The notes below the pieces were generated by a model. The model saw only the letters and a program-made list of their open reading frames with translations. It was not told where the DNA came from and ran no database searches. Below are positions 24,028 through 34,800 of a DNA stretch of 64,000 bases, piece after piece. Position 1 is the first letter of the stretch. Each line of letters opens with the position of its first letter. This DNA is from Cladorhizidae sp. MBARI D1340-BT2 (Eukaryota; Porifera; Demospongiae; Poecilosclerida; Cladorhizidae), in assembly GCA_028752905.1 (NCBI GenBank), contig JAQNBH010000011.1, positions 26,082,833-26,146,832 of the forward strand, read 5' to 3'. The position numbers and the translations under genes were made by a program.

Positions 24028-24270
24028 GGACCATAGCCAGGTATAATTAAGGGGGGTTCCTGAGCACTTGCACTATCAATCACAATTTTTTTTAATGATC
24101 AATTTTACATTTCTTGTTATAATAATGTTGGTGATGATATGTCTTGTTATATAATTGCCAAGAGAAATGCAGGACGGTGCTTTCTTGCAAAATGATTAAT
24201 GATCTGATCATGATTCAGGAAAGAGGGGGAAGGATTTCCGGGCAGCATGGAAACACCCCTGGCTATGGCC
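24028..24270. mobile_element. Small MITE-like element inside the hAT
   Basis: Terminal inverted repeats GGACCATAGCCAGG (24028-24041) and CCTGGCTATGGCC (24258-24270) enclose about 243 bp with no coding capacity. I see no clear target duplication. The terminal sequence strongly resembles the 22-bp minisatellite unit in the NUMT at 10695. Confidence 0.55.
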
Positions 24271-24325
24271 GTGAGTAGTTCATCAACCCCCCCAATCTAA
24301 AATTCCTGGATCCACCCCTGATAGG

Positions 24326-24953
24326 CCACCCCTCTGCCTTGCATGTCTCCAAAAATTGAGTTCATAAGCCTCTGGAAATTCGCAGGGGCCCCAAGCAGAC
24401 CGAAAGGCATGACTTTAAACTCGTACTTCCCAAATTCAGTTACAAATGCTGTTCTTGTCTTTCGATGACTCCTCCATTGGGTCCTGGTAGTACCCTTTTG
24501 TTAGATCGATCTTGTCAGGAATCGAACCGCCGCCATGTCGTCCAGGATATATTCTGTTCTAGGTATCGGAAAGGGATCTGGCTTAGTCACGGCATTAAGT
24601 TTTCTATAATCTATGCACATCCTCAGCGAGCCGTCTGACCTTGGGATCATCACTACTGGCGCTGCCCATGGGCTATGGCTGGTCCTGATGATGCCAGCTT
24701 TCAGCATCTCTCTGACTTCTTCCTGCACCACCGGCTTTCTGGCATGAGGAACTCTGTAGGGTGGGAAGCTGACTGGTATTGCCTCACCTGTGTCGACTTT
24801 CATCATTGCCCTGTCAGTCCTCCCTGGCTTGGTAGCGAAAATAGCTCTGTGTCGCTGCAGCAGATGATTAATGTTATCAGCCTGCTCCTGACTCAGTTTT
24901 GGGTTGATGTCTGGGACTGCTCTTGGTGAGTCTTGCTCTGACCATGCCTGCAT
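24326..24953 (-). pseudogene. gypsy reverse transcriptase, 5' part
   Basis: Minus-strand reading MQAWSEQDSPRAVPDINPKL leads into the RT domain: IFATKPGRTDRA, VPHARKPVVQEEVREMLKAG, SPWAAPVVMIPRSDGSLRMC, IDYRKLNAVTKPDPFPIPR. These are standard Ty3/gypsy RT fingers and palm blocks. Frame is lost near 24515, but the downstream sequence still shows [20 protein letters not shown] and [10 protein letters not shown] remnants up to the hAT insertion at 24320. The 3' half of RT is on the other side of that insertion (20055-20907). Not functional. Confidence 0.9.
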
Positions 24954-25159
24954 CCAGTTTTTCTCCTGCTCTGCTTGCTCTTCCTCCTCTAAACCCAGTA
25001 AGTAGATGGCAGATGGAGACTCCCGTCATGCTAGCATGTTGATGTGGAACATCCTGTTTCATTTCTGGGAATACGGGATGTGGATACGGTAGATGGTTGT
25101 TGAGAGCACTGCTTTGTCGGTTTGGGGATGTTACGCCGACATCTTTATTGCAGAGATAC

Positions 25160-25815
25160 CTAGTAACCCATACACTTCTCTCTCATCAGTAGCGAGGTCA
25201 AGTTCGATCTTCTGACTGTGATGATCTCCTCCGGCAGACCCACTCTGGACATGTACTCGACCAGTGCCTTGGCAATGTCTTTGCTTGTTGTGGTCCTCAG
25301 AGGTATTACGTCCGGGTACCTTGACCCATAGTCAACAATTGTTAAGATATATCTGTGCCCTTCCTCTGTTATTGGCAGTGGACCTATCATGTCCATCGCA
25401 ATACGCTTGAAGGGCATCTCTATGATGGGAAGTGAGACTAGTGGCACTTTTCTTGTGGTACCTTTGGCCGTTTTCTGGCATGTCTGGCATCGTCTGCACA
25501 TTTCAGCAACGTCCTTTCTCAGGTCAGGCCATAAAAATTGCCTGTGAATACGATTTGTCATCTTGGTTCTGCCCAGTTGTCCTGCCAGCAGTGACAAATG
25601 GGCTAGCCTCAGGGTGATCTCTCAGTACTGCCTCAGCAGCACTGTTGGAGTTCATTTTCTTGAGTGGGCAGACTCGCTCTTCTGTAGATCACTCCATCCT
25701 GTAAAAAGTAGGGGCCTCTTCCACTATCACATGCTTTCCTGATGTCTTTCAAGGAATAATCTGCTTGCTGAGCCTTTTTAAGCTTGTCAACCCCTCCATC
25801 CAGCTCAATTGGCAC
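25160..25815 (-). pseudogene. gypsy integrase, upstream of RT
   Basis: An N-terminal region (25815-25633) reads ADYSLKDIRKACDSG and GPYFLQDGVIYRRASLPTQE, followed after a frame break by the zinc-binding segment QLGRTKMTNRIHRQFLWPDL with CRRCQTCQK. The catalytic core starts MPFKRIAMDMIGPLPITEEG and continues YILTIVDYGSRYPDVIPLRT. The region that should hold the second Asp (usually TDQG) reads TVRRSN, so a catalytic residue is lost. The frame closes soon after. Integrase joins element DNA to the host chromosome. Its position before RT and after protease is the unusual feature here. Confidence 0.88.
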
Positions 25816-25857
25816 TCCCCACTTAGTCGTATGCAGATGTCTTTCCTGCCTTTTTTG

Positions 25858-26454
25858 TCATCTGGACATCATTTCTCTCTTTCTGGTAGGAGAAAACATG
25901 CTGTCTGAGAAGCACGACAGGTTCTTGACTGCTGCTTTGCAATCTTCTTCCTCTGTAGAACTCTGTTCTTCCAGGTCCATCTGGGACCTCTGGCTCTCTT
26001 CTGTGTGTGAGGGTGGGCTGTGATCATTGGAGGATGGTTGACTCATATCCTTGCTTGATGCTGGGCTCATGTTCATGGACGTGCTGCTTTCTGAATGCTT
26101 CTCCAATTCGTCTGAGTCTGAGGTGGTTGTGACGAGTCATCTCTGTCGTCTTCTCTTGTTTTTCTTTGTGTCTTTCGACTCTTTGCTTGTAGCCAAGCAG
26201 CCCAGTGACAAATCCATGTTTGGCATCATGTCCATGCCAACAATCCCATCCGAGGGCAGCCTTGGGTTCACAACGACTATAGTGCGAGTCTTCTTCCCTT
26301 GGATTTCTAAATTGATCAGGGTGGTGTTGAACTTCCTGATATACCCATGGACGCACTTCATGTTAGCAGGTGCTTCTCTTCTGTAATGGTGGGGCAACCA
26401 TCTTGGATGGATCTGGGTGATTTGGCAGCCATAGTCCAGGACCAACCCTTTCAC
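25858..26454 (-). pseudogene. gypsy aspartic protease and linker
   Basis: Reads KGLVLDYGCQITQIHPRWLP, then the substrate-flap region KTRTIVVVNPRLPSDGIVGM and DMMPNMDLSL, typical of retroviral-type proteases (usual LDTGC...ILGRD pattern). The catalytic DTG triad is DYG, so activity is not expected. It is followed by a Ser/Glu-rich linker (SSKDMSQPSSNDHSPPSHTE, 26106-25858) before integrase. A zinc-knuckle remnant lies just upstream. Confidence 0.75.
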
Positions 26455-26479
26455 TTTCCGACCATTAACTCAGCCCATT

Positions 26480-27661
26480 ATGTGTTTGAGCTTTATCCCC
26501 TCGGTCTCTGCCATCAGACAAGTTTTCTTTGGGCACTGTGCAGCAATGTGGACCCTTTGGTTGCGTCAAATGCTGGGGATCTCTGTGGCCTTTCTCCTGA
26601 GTTACTGTTCATGCTTGGTCTGGTAGAGGTTTAGATTAGTGAGGATGGGGTTGCTGAGGTGGCTGTACTTTATGTTCGGTGCTGCTTTGCTGCCCCTGCC
26701 CTTCCTCCATGCCATCCTGATGTTCCCAACGACCTGGGACCTTCGGGTCGGCTTCATCTCCTGTACTCCTCGTGCTTTGGCAGTGAGTGCAGGTATTCAT
26801 CTGCGAGACATGCTGCTTCCCTTGCAGACTTGGGGTGTTGCTGCCTGACCCATGTCTTTATTCCTGACTCCATCAAATCCACCAACCTCTCCAGCTCTGA
26901 TATATCCTCTTTCATCTCTGTGCGTTGGTCCAGCTGTTCCACATGCATTGTAGTCTTTGAAGGACTTGTTGGTAAGTTTCATTAGTTTTCAGTCTTAAAT
27001 CTCTCCACTATATCCTATAGGTACTGGGGGGGACGCCATGGAAGTCGATTAACCTTGCACATAGCACATCGAAATCTTTCTTTTCCTCAAGCAGTAAGTT
27101 GCTTTGAAATTTTAGGGACTTCTCATCCAGTATTGCAATCAGGTTTGCAGCCCAATATCCCTTGTCCACCTCGTACAACGTCATATGGTCACTGAACATT
27201 TTTTTTAAGTTTTCAATGTCTTGGCCATCTATTAGTTCTTGGTAGCTGTGGTGCGTCTTTGGCTGCTCTTCTCTTGTCCCGTTGTTCGTCTCTCAGGCAT
27301 CTATCCTCCTCCTCGCCTCTGCGTCTCTCCTCCCTGTCGAGGTCCTCCTAACGATGCTTCTCATCATCTCTGCGACGTTGTTCTTCCTCCAGTCGCTTCT
27401 TCTCCTCCTTCTCCGTTTTTCTCTCTGCTTTTTCTGCCGGGTGTCTTTCCTCTGCATCTTGTCGTCTGTCCTCTGCTAGTTGGGCATGTTTTTGTCTTCT
27501 CTCCTTTCCTCTGCCATGGCCATGGTCATTTGCATCATCACTTTGACCATGTCTTCTACTTGGCTGTTTGGTGGAGCCATAGTCGATGTCGAGGACTCAC
27601 TGTCGATATCTAATGGGCTTGGGTTATCGTTCTTGTATTTTCTGGTGTCCATAATTGACAA
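26480..27661 (-). pseudogene. gypsy gag with SCAN-like segment
   Basis: Starts MSIMDTRKYKNDNPSPLDID (27661). A stop at about 27478 is followed by a highly charged Glu/Arg/Lys region (about 27470-27250, coiled-coil-like) and then MFSDHMTLYEVDKGYWAANL. The segment at 26950-26755 reads ISELERLVDLMESGIKTWVR and HPKSAREAACLADEYL, which resembles the SCAN-type gag fold. Near 26530 HIAAQCPKK is the second half of a CCHC zinc knuckle whose first cysteines are lost. Gag would form the particle shell. Multiple stops and frame changes make it inactive. The SCAN likeness is by pattern only. Confidence 0.75.
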
Positions 27662-27865
27662 TTGACAATCAAATCATCAAAGAGATACAACTATCTAAGA
27701 CTGCAAGCTGGTTGCTTTGAGCTATCAAACACCAAACAACTACACACAGTATAGTAGCAACACTTTTAGCTAACTAGTTGATTACTGGCTATTCTCTTCT
27801 TTTTTCCTTTCTTTCAGGAGGTAGCGTTTTTCTTAGCTAGGTTAGTTTCCTTTCGCTGCTACCGG
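27662..27865 (-). other. gypsy leader with candidate primer-binding site
   Basis: Between the LTR remnant and gag. Immediately after the LTR end (element sense) the sequence is CCGGTAGCAGCGAAAGG. GGTAGCAG matches the complement of the 3' end of animal initiator tRNA-Met, so this is a possible primer site, but the expected first T is C and the match is short. Otherwise it is an untranslated leader. Confidence 0.45.
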
Positions 27866-27904
27866 TGTTGTAGATCAACTTCTGTGATCTACAATGTCTC
27901 CATA
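27866..27904 (-). repeat. Truncated 5' LTR of the gypsy element
   Basis: Thirty-nine bases match the outer end of the LTR at 19766 (TGTTGTAGATCAAC... TGTCTCCATA). The sequence then switches to the middle of an SRCR exon with ATA shared at the junction, so most of this LTR is deleted. Confidence 0.85.
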
Positions 27905-28083
27905 TTCTGCTATTGGAGCTACAACACTTACTACATTTGCTGTTGCTTAAGGTACTGGGAGGATATGGTTGGACGATGTCAATTTAGTCGGGGATGAGAT
28001 GAGTCTGTTTAACTGTAGTGCTAGACCAATTGGAGTCCATAATTGTGCACACAGTGAAGATGTTGGAGTGAGCTGTCAAACTA
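27902..28083 (+). pseudogene. SRCR unit 13, B-type, 5'-truncated
   Basis: Only the second half of a B unit remains, fused to the LTR remnant. It starts at the SAIGATTLTTFAVA segment, has a TAA at about 27947, then IWLDDVNLVGDE (the NC cysteine is Leu), SLFNCSARPIG, HNCAHSEDVGVSC, and an intact donor GTAAGC. No acceptor remains, so it cannot be a normal exon. The preceding A unit of this pair is missing too, so the deletion removed well over 1 kb. Confidence 0.9.
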
Positions 28084-28101
28084 GTAAGCAATAATAATCT
28101 G

Positions 28102-28230
28102 ATTGTATTCACTCAACATTTCAATTGGATGCTTAGCCTAAGGCTAGAGCATCTAGTCGAAATGTCGAGTGAATACAATTTGAAGTTGATTATTGAGAAG
28201 TTGATTATAATGTTATTATGTCAACTGAGA
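28102..28230. mobile_element. Foldback (MITE-like) element, best copy
   Basis: Arms at 28102-28138 and 28142-28179 form a stem of about 37 bp with five differences around a 3-nt loop. The right arm reads GGCTAGAGCATCTAGTCGAA, then ATGTCGAGTGAATACAAT, and continues with AAGTTGATTATTGAGAAG and GTCAACTGAGA to about 28230. Single arms of the same family occur in many introns of the array. The right side is longer than the left, so this copy is incomplete. Confidence 0.75.
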
Positions 28231-29605
28231 TGAGAGTTCATTGAAAATAATAATCTGTTTGACATTTGCTTTAAACAATTTGTAACCATAATTGTCACCA
28301 ATGAATATATTCACAAGTTTGTTGTGTGCATATCAGATGTATTATATACATATAACCGGAAGTCACTGCCTTCAACATAACTAAGCTCTCACTTTTACCA
28401 GCCACAAAGATTTTAAAAGCTACCAACTTGATCTAATTATGAAACTAACACTCTATGCTTCCAAACTTAGTTCAACCTCTACCCTTCTATAGGTTGCATT
28501 TGTAATATATGGTAGGCTAGATATATGCTTTTTGCCTTCTCCATTTGAGTTTGTCAAGCCTTATCATCTCAGATTCTAATGAGGTTGCATCATTCTCTTC
28601 TACTTTTGGTATATATAATTCAGAATAAGTGTCTGAGATCTTGATCTTAAATTAAAGATTGCTCATTCAGCATTGACTACTCAATTGGCACTTACATCGC
28701 TTCGGCCAACTCCATGTCACCTTCAGATGGCACACATAAAACAGGCCTGTAGAAGTCTACCAGAGATCACTGAAATACAAAATATAAATCTTTTTTGAGG
28801 AATTAAAAAAATTATAAAAAATGGAATAACTTGACTATAAGGAGATAACTAAAAACACTGTACTATATTATAGAAATTATTTAGCCTCTCCTTCTTTTTT
28901 TACCTTGTAACAACTCTATTCATTTGTAATTTTTAATAAAGTTTTAGCTAGTTTTTAAAACCTTGTTTGGGGTTAGTACCAGTGCACTAAACTATCATAT
29001 AATATATGGAAGTCACTGGAAGTCATGCCATCAACATAATTAAGCTCTCTCTATAAAGCCATACAGATCTTATAATATACCTCATATTTTGTTGGTTACT
29101 ACATTGCATGCTACCTTGCTATAGTTCAACCTTCACCGTAGTAAGATTACACCATTCTCCTTTACATTAGATTCATAGGAATGACAGTTTGAGATCTTTA
29201 TCTGAAACTGCAGATTGGTCACTCAGTAGTGAATACTCAATTGGCCATTATGTTGCTTTGGCCCACTTGATGTCTCCTGACTACATCTATTTGCCCCCTT
29301 GATCCCTCATGACTACACATGGGAAGATGCCAAAACATTTAGTAAAATTCTACATAATTCAAGAAAACCAAACAAATAGAAAATTTGAATGACCTGTCAA
29401 GATTAATCATTTTTAGAAATAATTTTGGCCACCTTCTCAACCTCTTCCTTGTTATTACTTTGTCCTTTTGCTATGTACATAATATTGTAACAAGGTTTTG
29501 AACGATTAGGTAGTCTTAAATAATTGAAAAGGAAGCAACTTACCTGGGGAAAAAACATCAGTTCAAATACTCATAACTTACTCTATTTATATCATTAACG
29601 TAGTC

Positions 29606-29687
29606 AAAAAGTCTTTTTTCTCTAGCCAGTGTAGTTGTTAAGTTACAAAAAGTCTTTATTCTCTAGCCAGTATAGTTGTTAAATTAC
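29606..29687. repeat. 41-bp tandem duplication
   Basis: Two adjacent copies beginning AAAAAGTCTTT and containing CTCTAGCCAGT and TAGTTGTTAA, with three mismatches. Confidence 0.85.
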
Positions 29688-30724
29688 AGCCTGTGGAGGA
29701 TATTGATGACTTCCAAGAGTCTAGGTTGGCTTTTTTCTGCAATTTTGCCAAGCTTTACATGAAATTATTGTTTAGCTATATTTAGTAAAGATGCAAGATG
29801 GCCTTTCTGACCCAACATTTCAGATATATCCAATGAACTTAAAGTAAATGATGACAAAGTACTCGATCATTGGTGCCTTAGCAACCTACTGCTGAAAAAA
29901 GAGATTTGACTAGCAGGTAATATCGTGATATGGGCTGTAATAAAAAAAAAGATATTGTATCAAAAATAAATGACCTTCTGATCAACATTTGCTTTATCAA
30001 AATTAACGACGTTTTCAATGCTGTTGAGCAATTGTGGCACAGCTGTACAGAGCAATACTTTAACTGTCATTACCATACACTTTTTAAATCTTTTTCTTAT
30101 CCTGGCATTATCAGAAATTTCAGTGGGATGCCTTCGTATCCAAAAAAAACAGCATTCATAATGGATCTTCCTGTATAATATGTCTGTGTTTGAGACAACC
30201 AGCTTGAAAGCATTCATGGAGTACTGCACCTTAATACATAAAGGGGAAATTCCTTTTGTCAGTTCACTTTGGGAGTAGTCCATCTCCCAGTTCAATCCCA
30301 AATGGAATCATTCACTAAACCGTCACCCTATTTTGGTATTTCCCCCAATTTGTTCACTTGATAGTCTAAGTGGCCAGTTTCATCCTGGATGCAATCATTA
30401 AAATTAAAAAATCATTTACCCACATCATGATATTTGGAAATTGTTTCAACCAAATAATTTTTAACCAGTACCTATAATAGTAGCTATGTCTGTTTGTATA
30501 AGTAAGTGTTTGTTTAGAGGCCACTAGATACATAGCTGGAAAACATTATTGCCACAGACTGCAGTTATCTCAGTTGACAGCTGGTGCTGGTATTATAAGA
30601 AAGCTGCTGATAAATGACCATAGCTTGCAGTGTAAATATGCTGTCAGATACCCATGCTGTGTCATGTGGAACGTTCCCTTTATTCTAATGACACTTTCAT
30701 TATTGTAAACACTTTTCTCTCAAG

Positions 30725-31036
30725 GAACCATCAGATTGGAAGGAGGCACCGCTACAAGTGGACGTATAGAAGTTTACTACTACAATCTCTGGGGCAGAGT
30801 GTGTGATCATGAATGGGGAGCTGCTAATGCACAAGTTGCATGCAGACAGCTAGGATATTCTTCTCGAGGAGCAACTACACTTACTGGATCTGCTGTTCCT
30901 GATGGCACGGGGAGGATATGGTTGTATAATATCGATTGTGTTGGGAATGAGATCAGTCTCTTTAAATGTATTGCTAACCCCATTGGGAACCACAGTTGTT
31001 TTCACTCTGGAGATGTTGGAGTGAGCTGTCAAGCTA
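30725..31036 (+). CDS. SRCR unit 14, A-type length, intact exon
   Basis: A 312-nt open exon with phase-1 ends (CTCAAG acceptor, GTAAGT donor). It reads TIRLEGGTATSGRIEVYYYN, WGRVCDHEWGAANAQVACRQ, LGYSSRGATTLTG, IWLYNIDCVGNEISLFKC, NHSCFHSGDVGVSC. It has only the six core SRCR cysteines: the extra cysteine of A units (GYC) is Ser and that of B units (VEVC) is Tyr. It is more diverged from the array units and lies outside the TE-damaged block. It pairs with unit 15, the last SRCR domain. No lesion is seen. Confidence 0.93.
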
Positions 31037-31494
31037 GTAAGTAATAACTATCATACTAGGATGTTTTTCATATGTGATTGATAAGGTATGTAACCAGGTT
31101 ATTTATGGAGTTGATATATGTGGAGCAGATTAAAAGGGCATCATGTTGTGTAAGCTATATACACGCGAGAATTTATTTATCTAAATTGGGGGACTTCATG
31201 ATAAATATCTAACACCTTTATTTTCATTATTTTATGAGCAAAATTTAATGAGCTAAATTTTAATTTGTTGTCTCAAAAAACTCTCAGTTGATTAGAATAA
31301 CCTTCTCAATATAATTAACATAACATTTACACTCTCGACATTTCAACTAGATTCATAATGCATACTATGTTTCAAATTTTAATAATGTTTTTAAACAGAT
31401 TCTTAACAGATGTGCATGAAGACACAATTGTTAAATGGCATATGAGGTATAGTTTCTTGTTGTCAAATATAAAATATTCATGTTTTGATTAAAG

Positions 31495-31830
31495 GAGGAC
31501 CACCATGCTCATCGCATGGAGCAATCAGACTGCAAGGAGGCACAGCTACCAGTGGACGTGTAGAAGTTTGCAATGACAATTTCTGGGGCACAGTGTGTGA
31601 TGATGAATGGGAAGCTGTGGATGCACAAGTCGCATGCAGACAATTAGGGTATTCTGCTGCTGGAGCTACCAAACTTTATGCTTCTGCTGTTCCTGATGGC
31701 ATTGGGGAGATATGGTTGGACAATGTCAATTGTGTTGGTAATGAGATCAGTCTCTTCAGCTGCAGTGCTAACCGAATTGGGTACCACAATTGTGATCACT
31801 CTGAAGATGTTGGAATGAACTGTCAAGCTA
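31495..31830 (+). CDS. SRCR unit 15, B-type, intact exon
   Basis: A 336-nt open exon, phase 1 at both ends (TTAAAG, GTAAGT). The extension GPPCSSHG has one cysteine rather than two. The domain reads AIRLQGGTATSGRVEVCNDN, WGTVCDDEWEAVDAQVACRQ, LGYSAAGATKLYA, IWLDNVNCVGNE, SLFSCSANRIG, NCDHSEDVGMNC. All core cysteines are present plus VEVC. It is the last SRCR module. The next exon I can recognise in phase is the cysteine-rich one at 35883, so this unit probably joins the SRCR array to the Calx-beta part. Confidence 0.93.
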
Positions 31831-34800
31831 GTAAGTAATTATCACACTAGGATGTTTTATGTTACTTTCATGATCATTAACGATGGCATCATTAAGAACT
31901 CTGTATTTAGAGAGAATTTGTATACACAGCAGATAGATGCGGTTAAACTGGTTTCCTACTCTTTGTTAGCATATCTACATAGTCTGATCTTCTTGTCATT
32001 GTTGGTGATGATCAGAACTTTACTGCTCTTTCCTGGATATAATTGTCTGGCAATTTGCATTTCTTTTAAGTGACCCATGTTTTTAACCATTCTTAACTCC
32101 AATACAAGAAATTTTATTGTCAAGAGAAATATATTTGGTCTGCATTAAAAACTTACTAAATATTGTTAGTTAGGCATGCAAAGTAGTGCAGTTCTTGATT
32201 ATAATGGACGGAATTTTATTAATTTACTTTGTGTTGTATCTTGGAATCATTCAACTACAAACTGCCTGTGAGTACAGTACTAGTATCTGAGTCTTTATTC
32301 TTATATGTATAGCAAGACATTTTTGCGGTGGAAATATTTGTTTGAAAGCCAAAATCACCCTGGAAGGAATTTTTTTCTTCAGCCTGGAATCAATTGTTGC
32401 AGACTAATGCACACACATTGTGCTTGGTGATGCACACACAGACTTTTCTTAATGGTATAGCATACTAGATAAATACTTAATGGCTACCTTGTTTCCATGA
32501 ATACAACCATACTGTGCTATCTAGTCCTTAGTCTTCGCATCGACAGCTTAATAGGTACACCTTGTTTTAGAAGGCTTTGACACTATGGAGAAGATTATTT
32601 CATTCATGGCCTTGATTAGCTGGACCCATACCTCTACCTAGAGGACCACAGGGCCTAGATAGAGTGGATTGGGAAGATTTATAGAGACATGGCAGAGGAG
32701 AAGTATTAGCACAAGTGTGTAACTAGTTTAAACATTCATCTAGTTTGGTTCTGGATGAAATAATCCAAATTTTACATGTGCTTAAATTTTACCACTATAG
32801 GGTAATTTAAAGTTCTACACTAAGGAGAGGAAGGGTATGGTATGTGAGTTGGAGGTGGGTGGGGGCAAGTGGGAGCAGAGAGGGGGGAGTAGACTATTTC
32901 TTGCATTTTTTACAAATATTATAACTTTTTAGTACTTAATTTCTTTTCAAAGAGTTTAGTCTCAAAAGGTAGCCTTTCTGTGTGCTTTCTAATGGTGTTA
33001 CAGTAGAGGTAAATTCTGACTGAAATATGGACAAACTGCAAAAAAAATTGTAAACGCTCTTGCTCCCCAATCTTAGGTTTTCAACACTTGTCATTTACGT
33101 GATATCAGAGTACCTGCAGGTATAACTTGGCAGAATAATTTATGCCACCCATTACCCAATTTCATTTTTTGCAGTCGGGTGACCAACTATATCTTATCAG
33201 AAAATAAGTGGATTGGAAAGCTGATAATAGAAAAATAGAGCAATGCAAAGACTTTCAGATGAGATAAAAATGTTTACTAAGAACAAAAATTGACTGAGTT
33301 AGATTACTTTATGTGATGTTGCATGAAATTACATTTTTGTGGTAAATTAGTTTGAAAAGTACAACACTATAACCACATGGGTTTCCTGATTATTTTTACT
33401 GTGTTTACTTACGAATTTGGAACTCCAAACTACAAACTTCTCTTCATTCTATGACCTTAAAATATATCCTAAAATATAGATCTCTCTGTGTGCTTTCTTT
33501 TAATTTTAAAAACTGTTACATAGGTGTAGGTATACTCAAGTTACAGTGCAGTCCTCAAATCAGCCTGCCCACGTTTTCTGCAATTCTAACTTCTAATTGG
33601 ATAGTATAAGGCAGTTGAAATTTTTACCAGTTTCCTAAAGGAAGCTCTTCTCTATACAATGAATGTTATCATTAGGTGCTAAAGCATAAGTATGTAGTTA
33701 AGCGTGCATGTGGAAAATAATTTTTTTAAATACATTTTCCACCCCTGCACTTGACCATACAAATTATCATTCCTATGTCACTATAACTCTAACACATTTT
33801 AGCCAATAATTGTATTCAATTACAGATCATTGTTCAACATCAAAGGGATTCAGAGCATTTCCTTGCAAGCATAATTTCCTGAGCAGTTTTCCTCTAAAGA
33901 AGAGTTTCCATAGTAGCAATAGAAGCCAAGAATACACCATAAATGAAAGCAGTTTGATCAATAATCATAATTAAAATTTTCTTCTGTTTCCCATCAAGCC
34001 AGTAGTACAACTATCTTCTAATAGGAGTGCCTTTAGTTTTACTAATATTAATATCAAATATCACCAGAAAGTGGTCAGGTACAAGCTATAGCGAGTTGGT
34101 GATGTTTTGATGAGTAGTTTAATGTAAACAACGTAGAGAGAGAGTTACTGACTTTGGCATATATTCTACTTCCAAACCATTATTTGCAATAGTAATTGTG
34201 GAGAAACCTGTACAATATATTATTGATAATAATAAAAAATTAAACTAAACAAGAATTTACCAAACTAGACAACCAGGTATTGATAAAACAAACTCCAAAT
34301 TTAATAAAGTATAAAAAAAAATTATGATATTCTTTTTCAGATAAAGGGAACTGTAAGTTTTGACTGCCTCCATTGGTCAATTCTTTTTTAATTTCTTGTT
34401 GACTTGTCAATCCAGTATATTTTTGTTTAAAAAAACAACAACATTTTTGGCTTCCAAAGAAACTCTCAGTTGTGATAGTGAAATAATAATGATTTTCTCA
34501 ATAATCATCTTGAATTTACTCACTCAACAATGTTTGGTTAGATGTCTTAGCTATCATTATAGTCATGACTCGTCTTTCTCATTGTTATTTTGAGGTCATA
34601 TTTCTATATTTTATAGTCAAGCTTCCACATTTAAGAGGCTACTCAATATAACACTAGAACTAGATGTTAATATATAATTTATTAGTAAAAATTACACATG
34701 TACATATGTATTCATAGAGTACACATAGACACAAGCATTACAAGCAGTCACCTGATTTTATTGAAGGTCTGTGCTGTTACGAATTGTCACAGGAGCAAAC

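Larger units (their letters stand above)
20908..24320 (+). mobile_element. hAT element (ZMYM1/TTF-type) nested in gypsy RT
   Basis: Bounded by perfect 16-bp terminal inverted repeats CAGGGGTGGATCCAGG (20908-20923) and its complement (24305-24320). ATAGG flanks both ends (20903-20907 and 24321-24325). Joining the flanks on the minus strand restores the gypsy reading GRGVAYTDDLII, so the insertion point is exact. Five bases (six if the adjacent C is counted) is shorter than the usual 8-bp hAT duplication, but variant hAT groups with shorter duplications are known. It contains a broken transposase gene with an intron and a small secondary element at 24028-24270. Confidence 0.9.
19766..27904 (-). 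mobile_element. Gmr1-like Ty3/gypsy LTR retrotransposon, decayed
   Basis: Minus-strand element in the SRCR array. The order along the element is short 5' LTR remnant (27866-27904), candidate primer site, gag, protease, integrase, RT and RNase H, polypurine tract, 3' LTR (19766-20040). Integrase lies before RT, unlike ordinary gypsy elements. This order is known for the Gmr1 group, whose gag is also related to the SCAN domain, and the gag here has a SCAN-like segment. Every gene has stops or frameshifts, the protease DTG is DYG, and the integrase has lost its second catalytic Asp. A hAT element (20908-24320) is nested in RT. The right side is fused to half an SRCR exon, so a deletion followed insertion. 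Confidence 0.88.
28084..30724 (+). other. Intron between units 13 and 14
   Basis: It holds the foldback element (28102-28230), a diverged tandem duplication of about 650 bp (first copy about 28345-28900, second about 28990-29480; both contain GGAAGTCACTG, CAACATAA, TAAGCTCTC and TACTCAATTGGC), and a 41-bp tandem duplication at 29606-29687. An open minus-strand stretch of 113 codons at 29960-30301 has no recognisable domain and I do not call it a gene. Confidence 0.6.

Noticed and set aside
29960..30301. 113-codon open frame on the minus strand in the intron before unit 14
   Set aside because: No domain, no similarity I can name, and AT-rich context. I cannot distinguish it from chance or from an old transposon.
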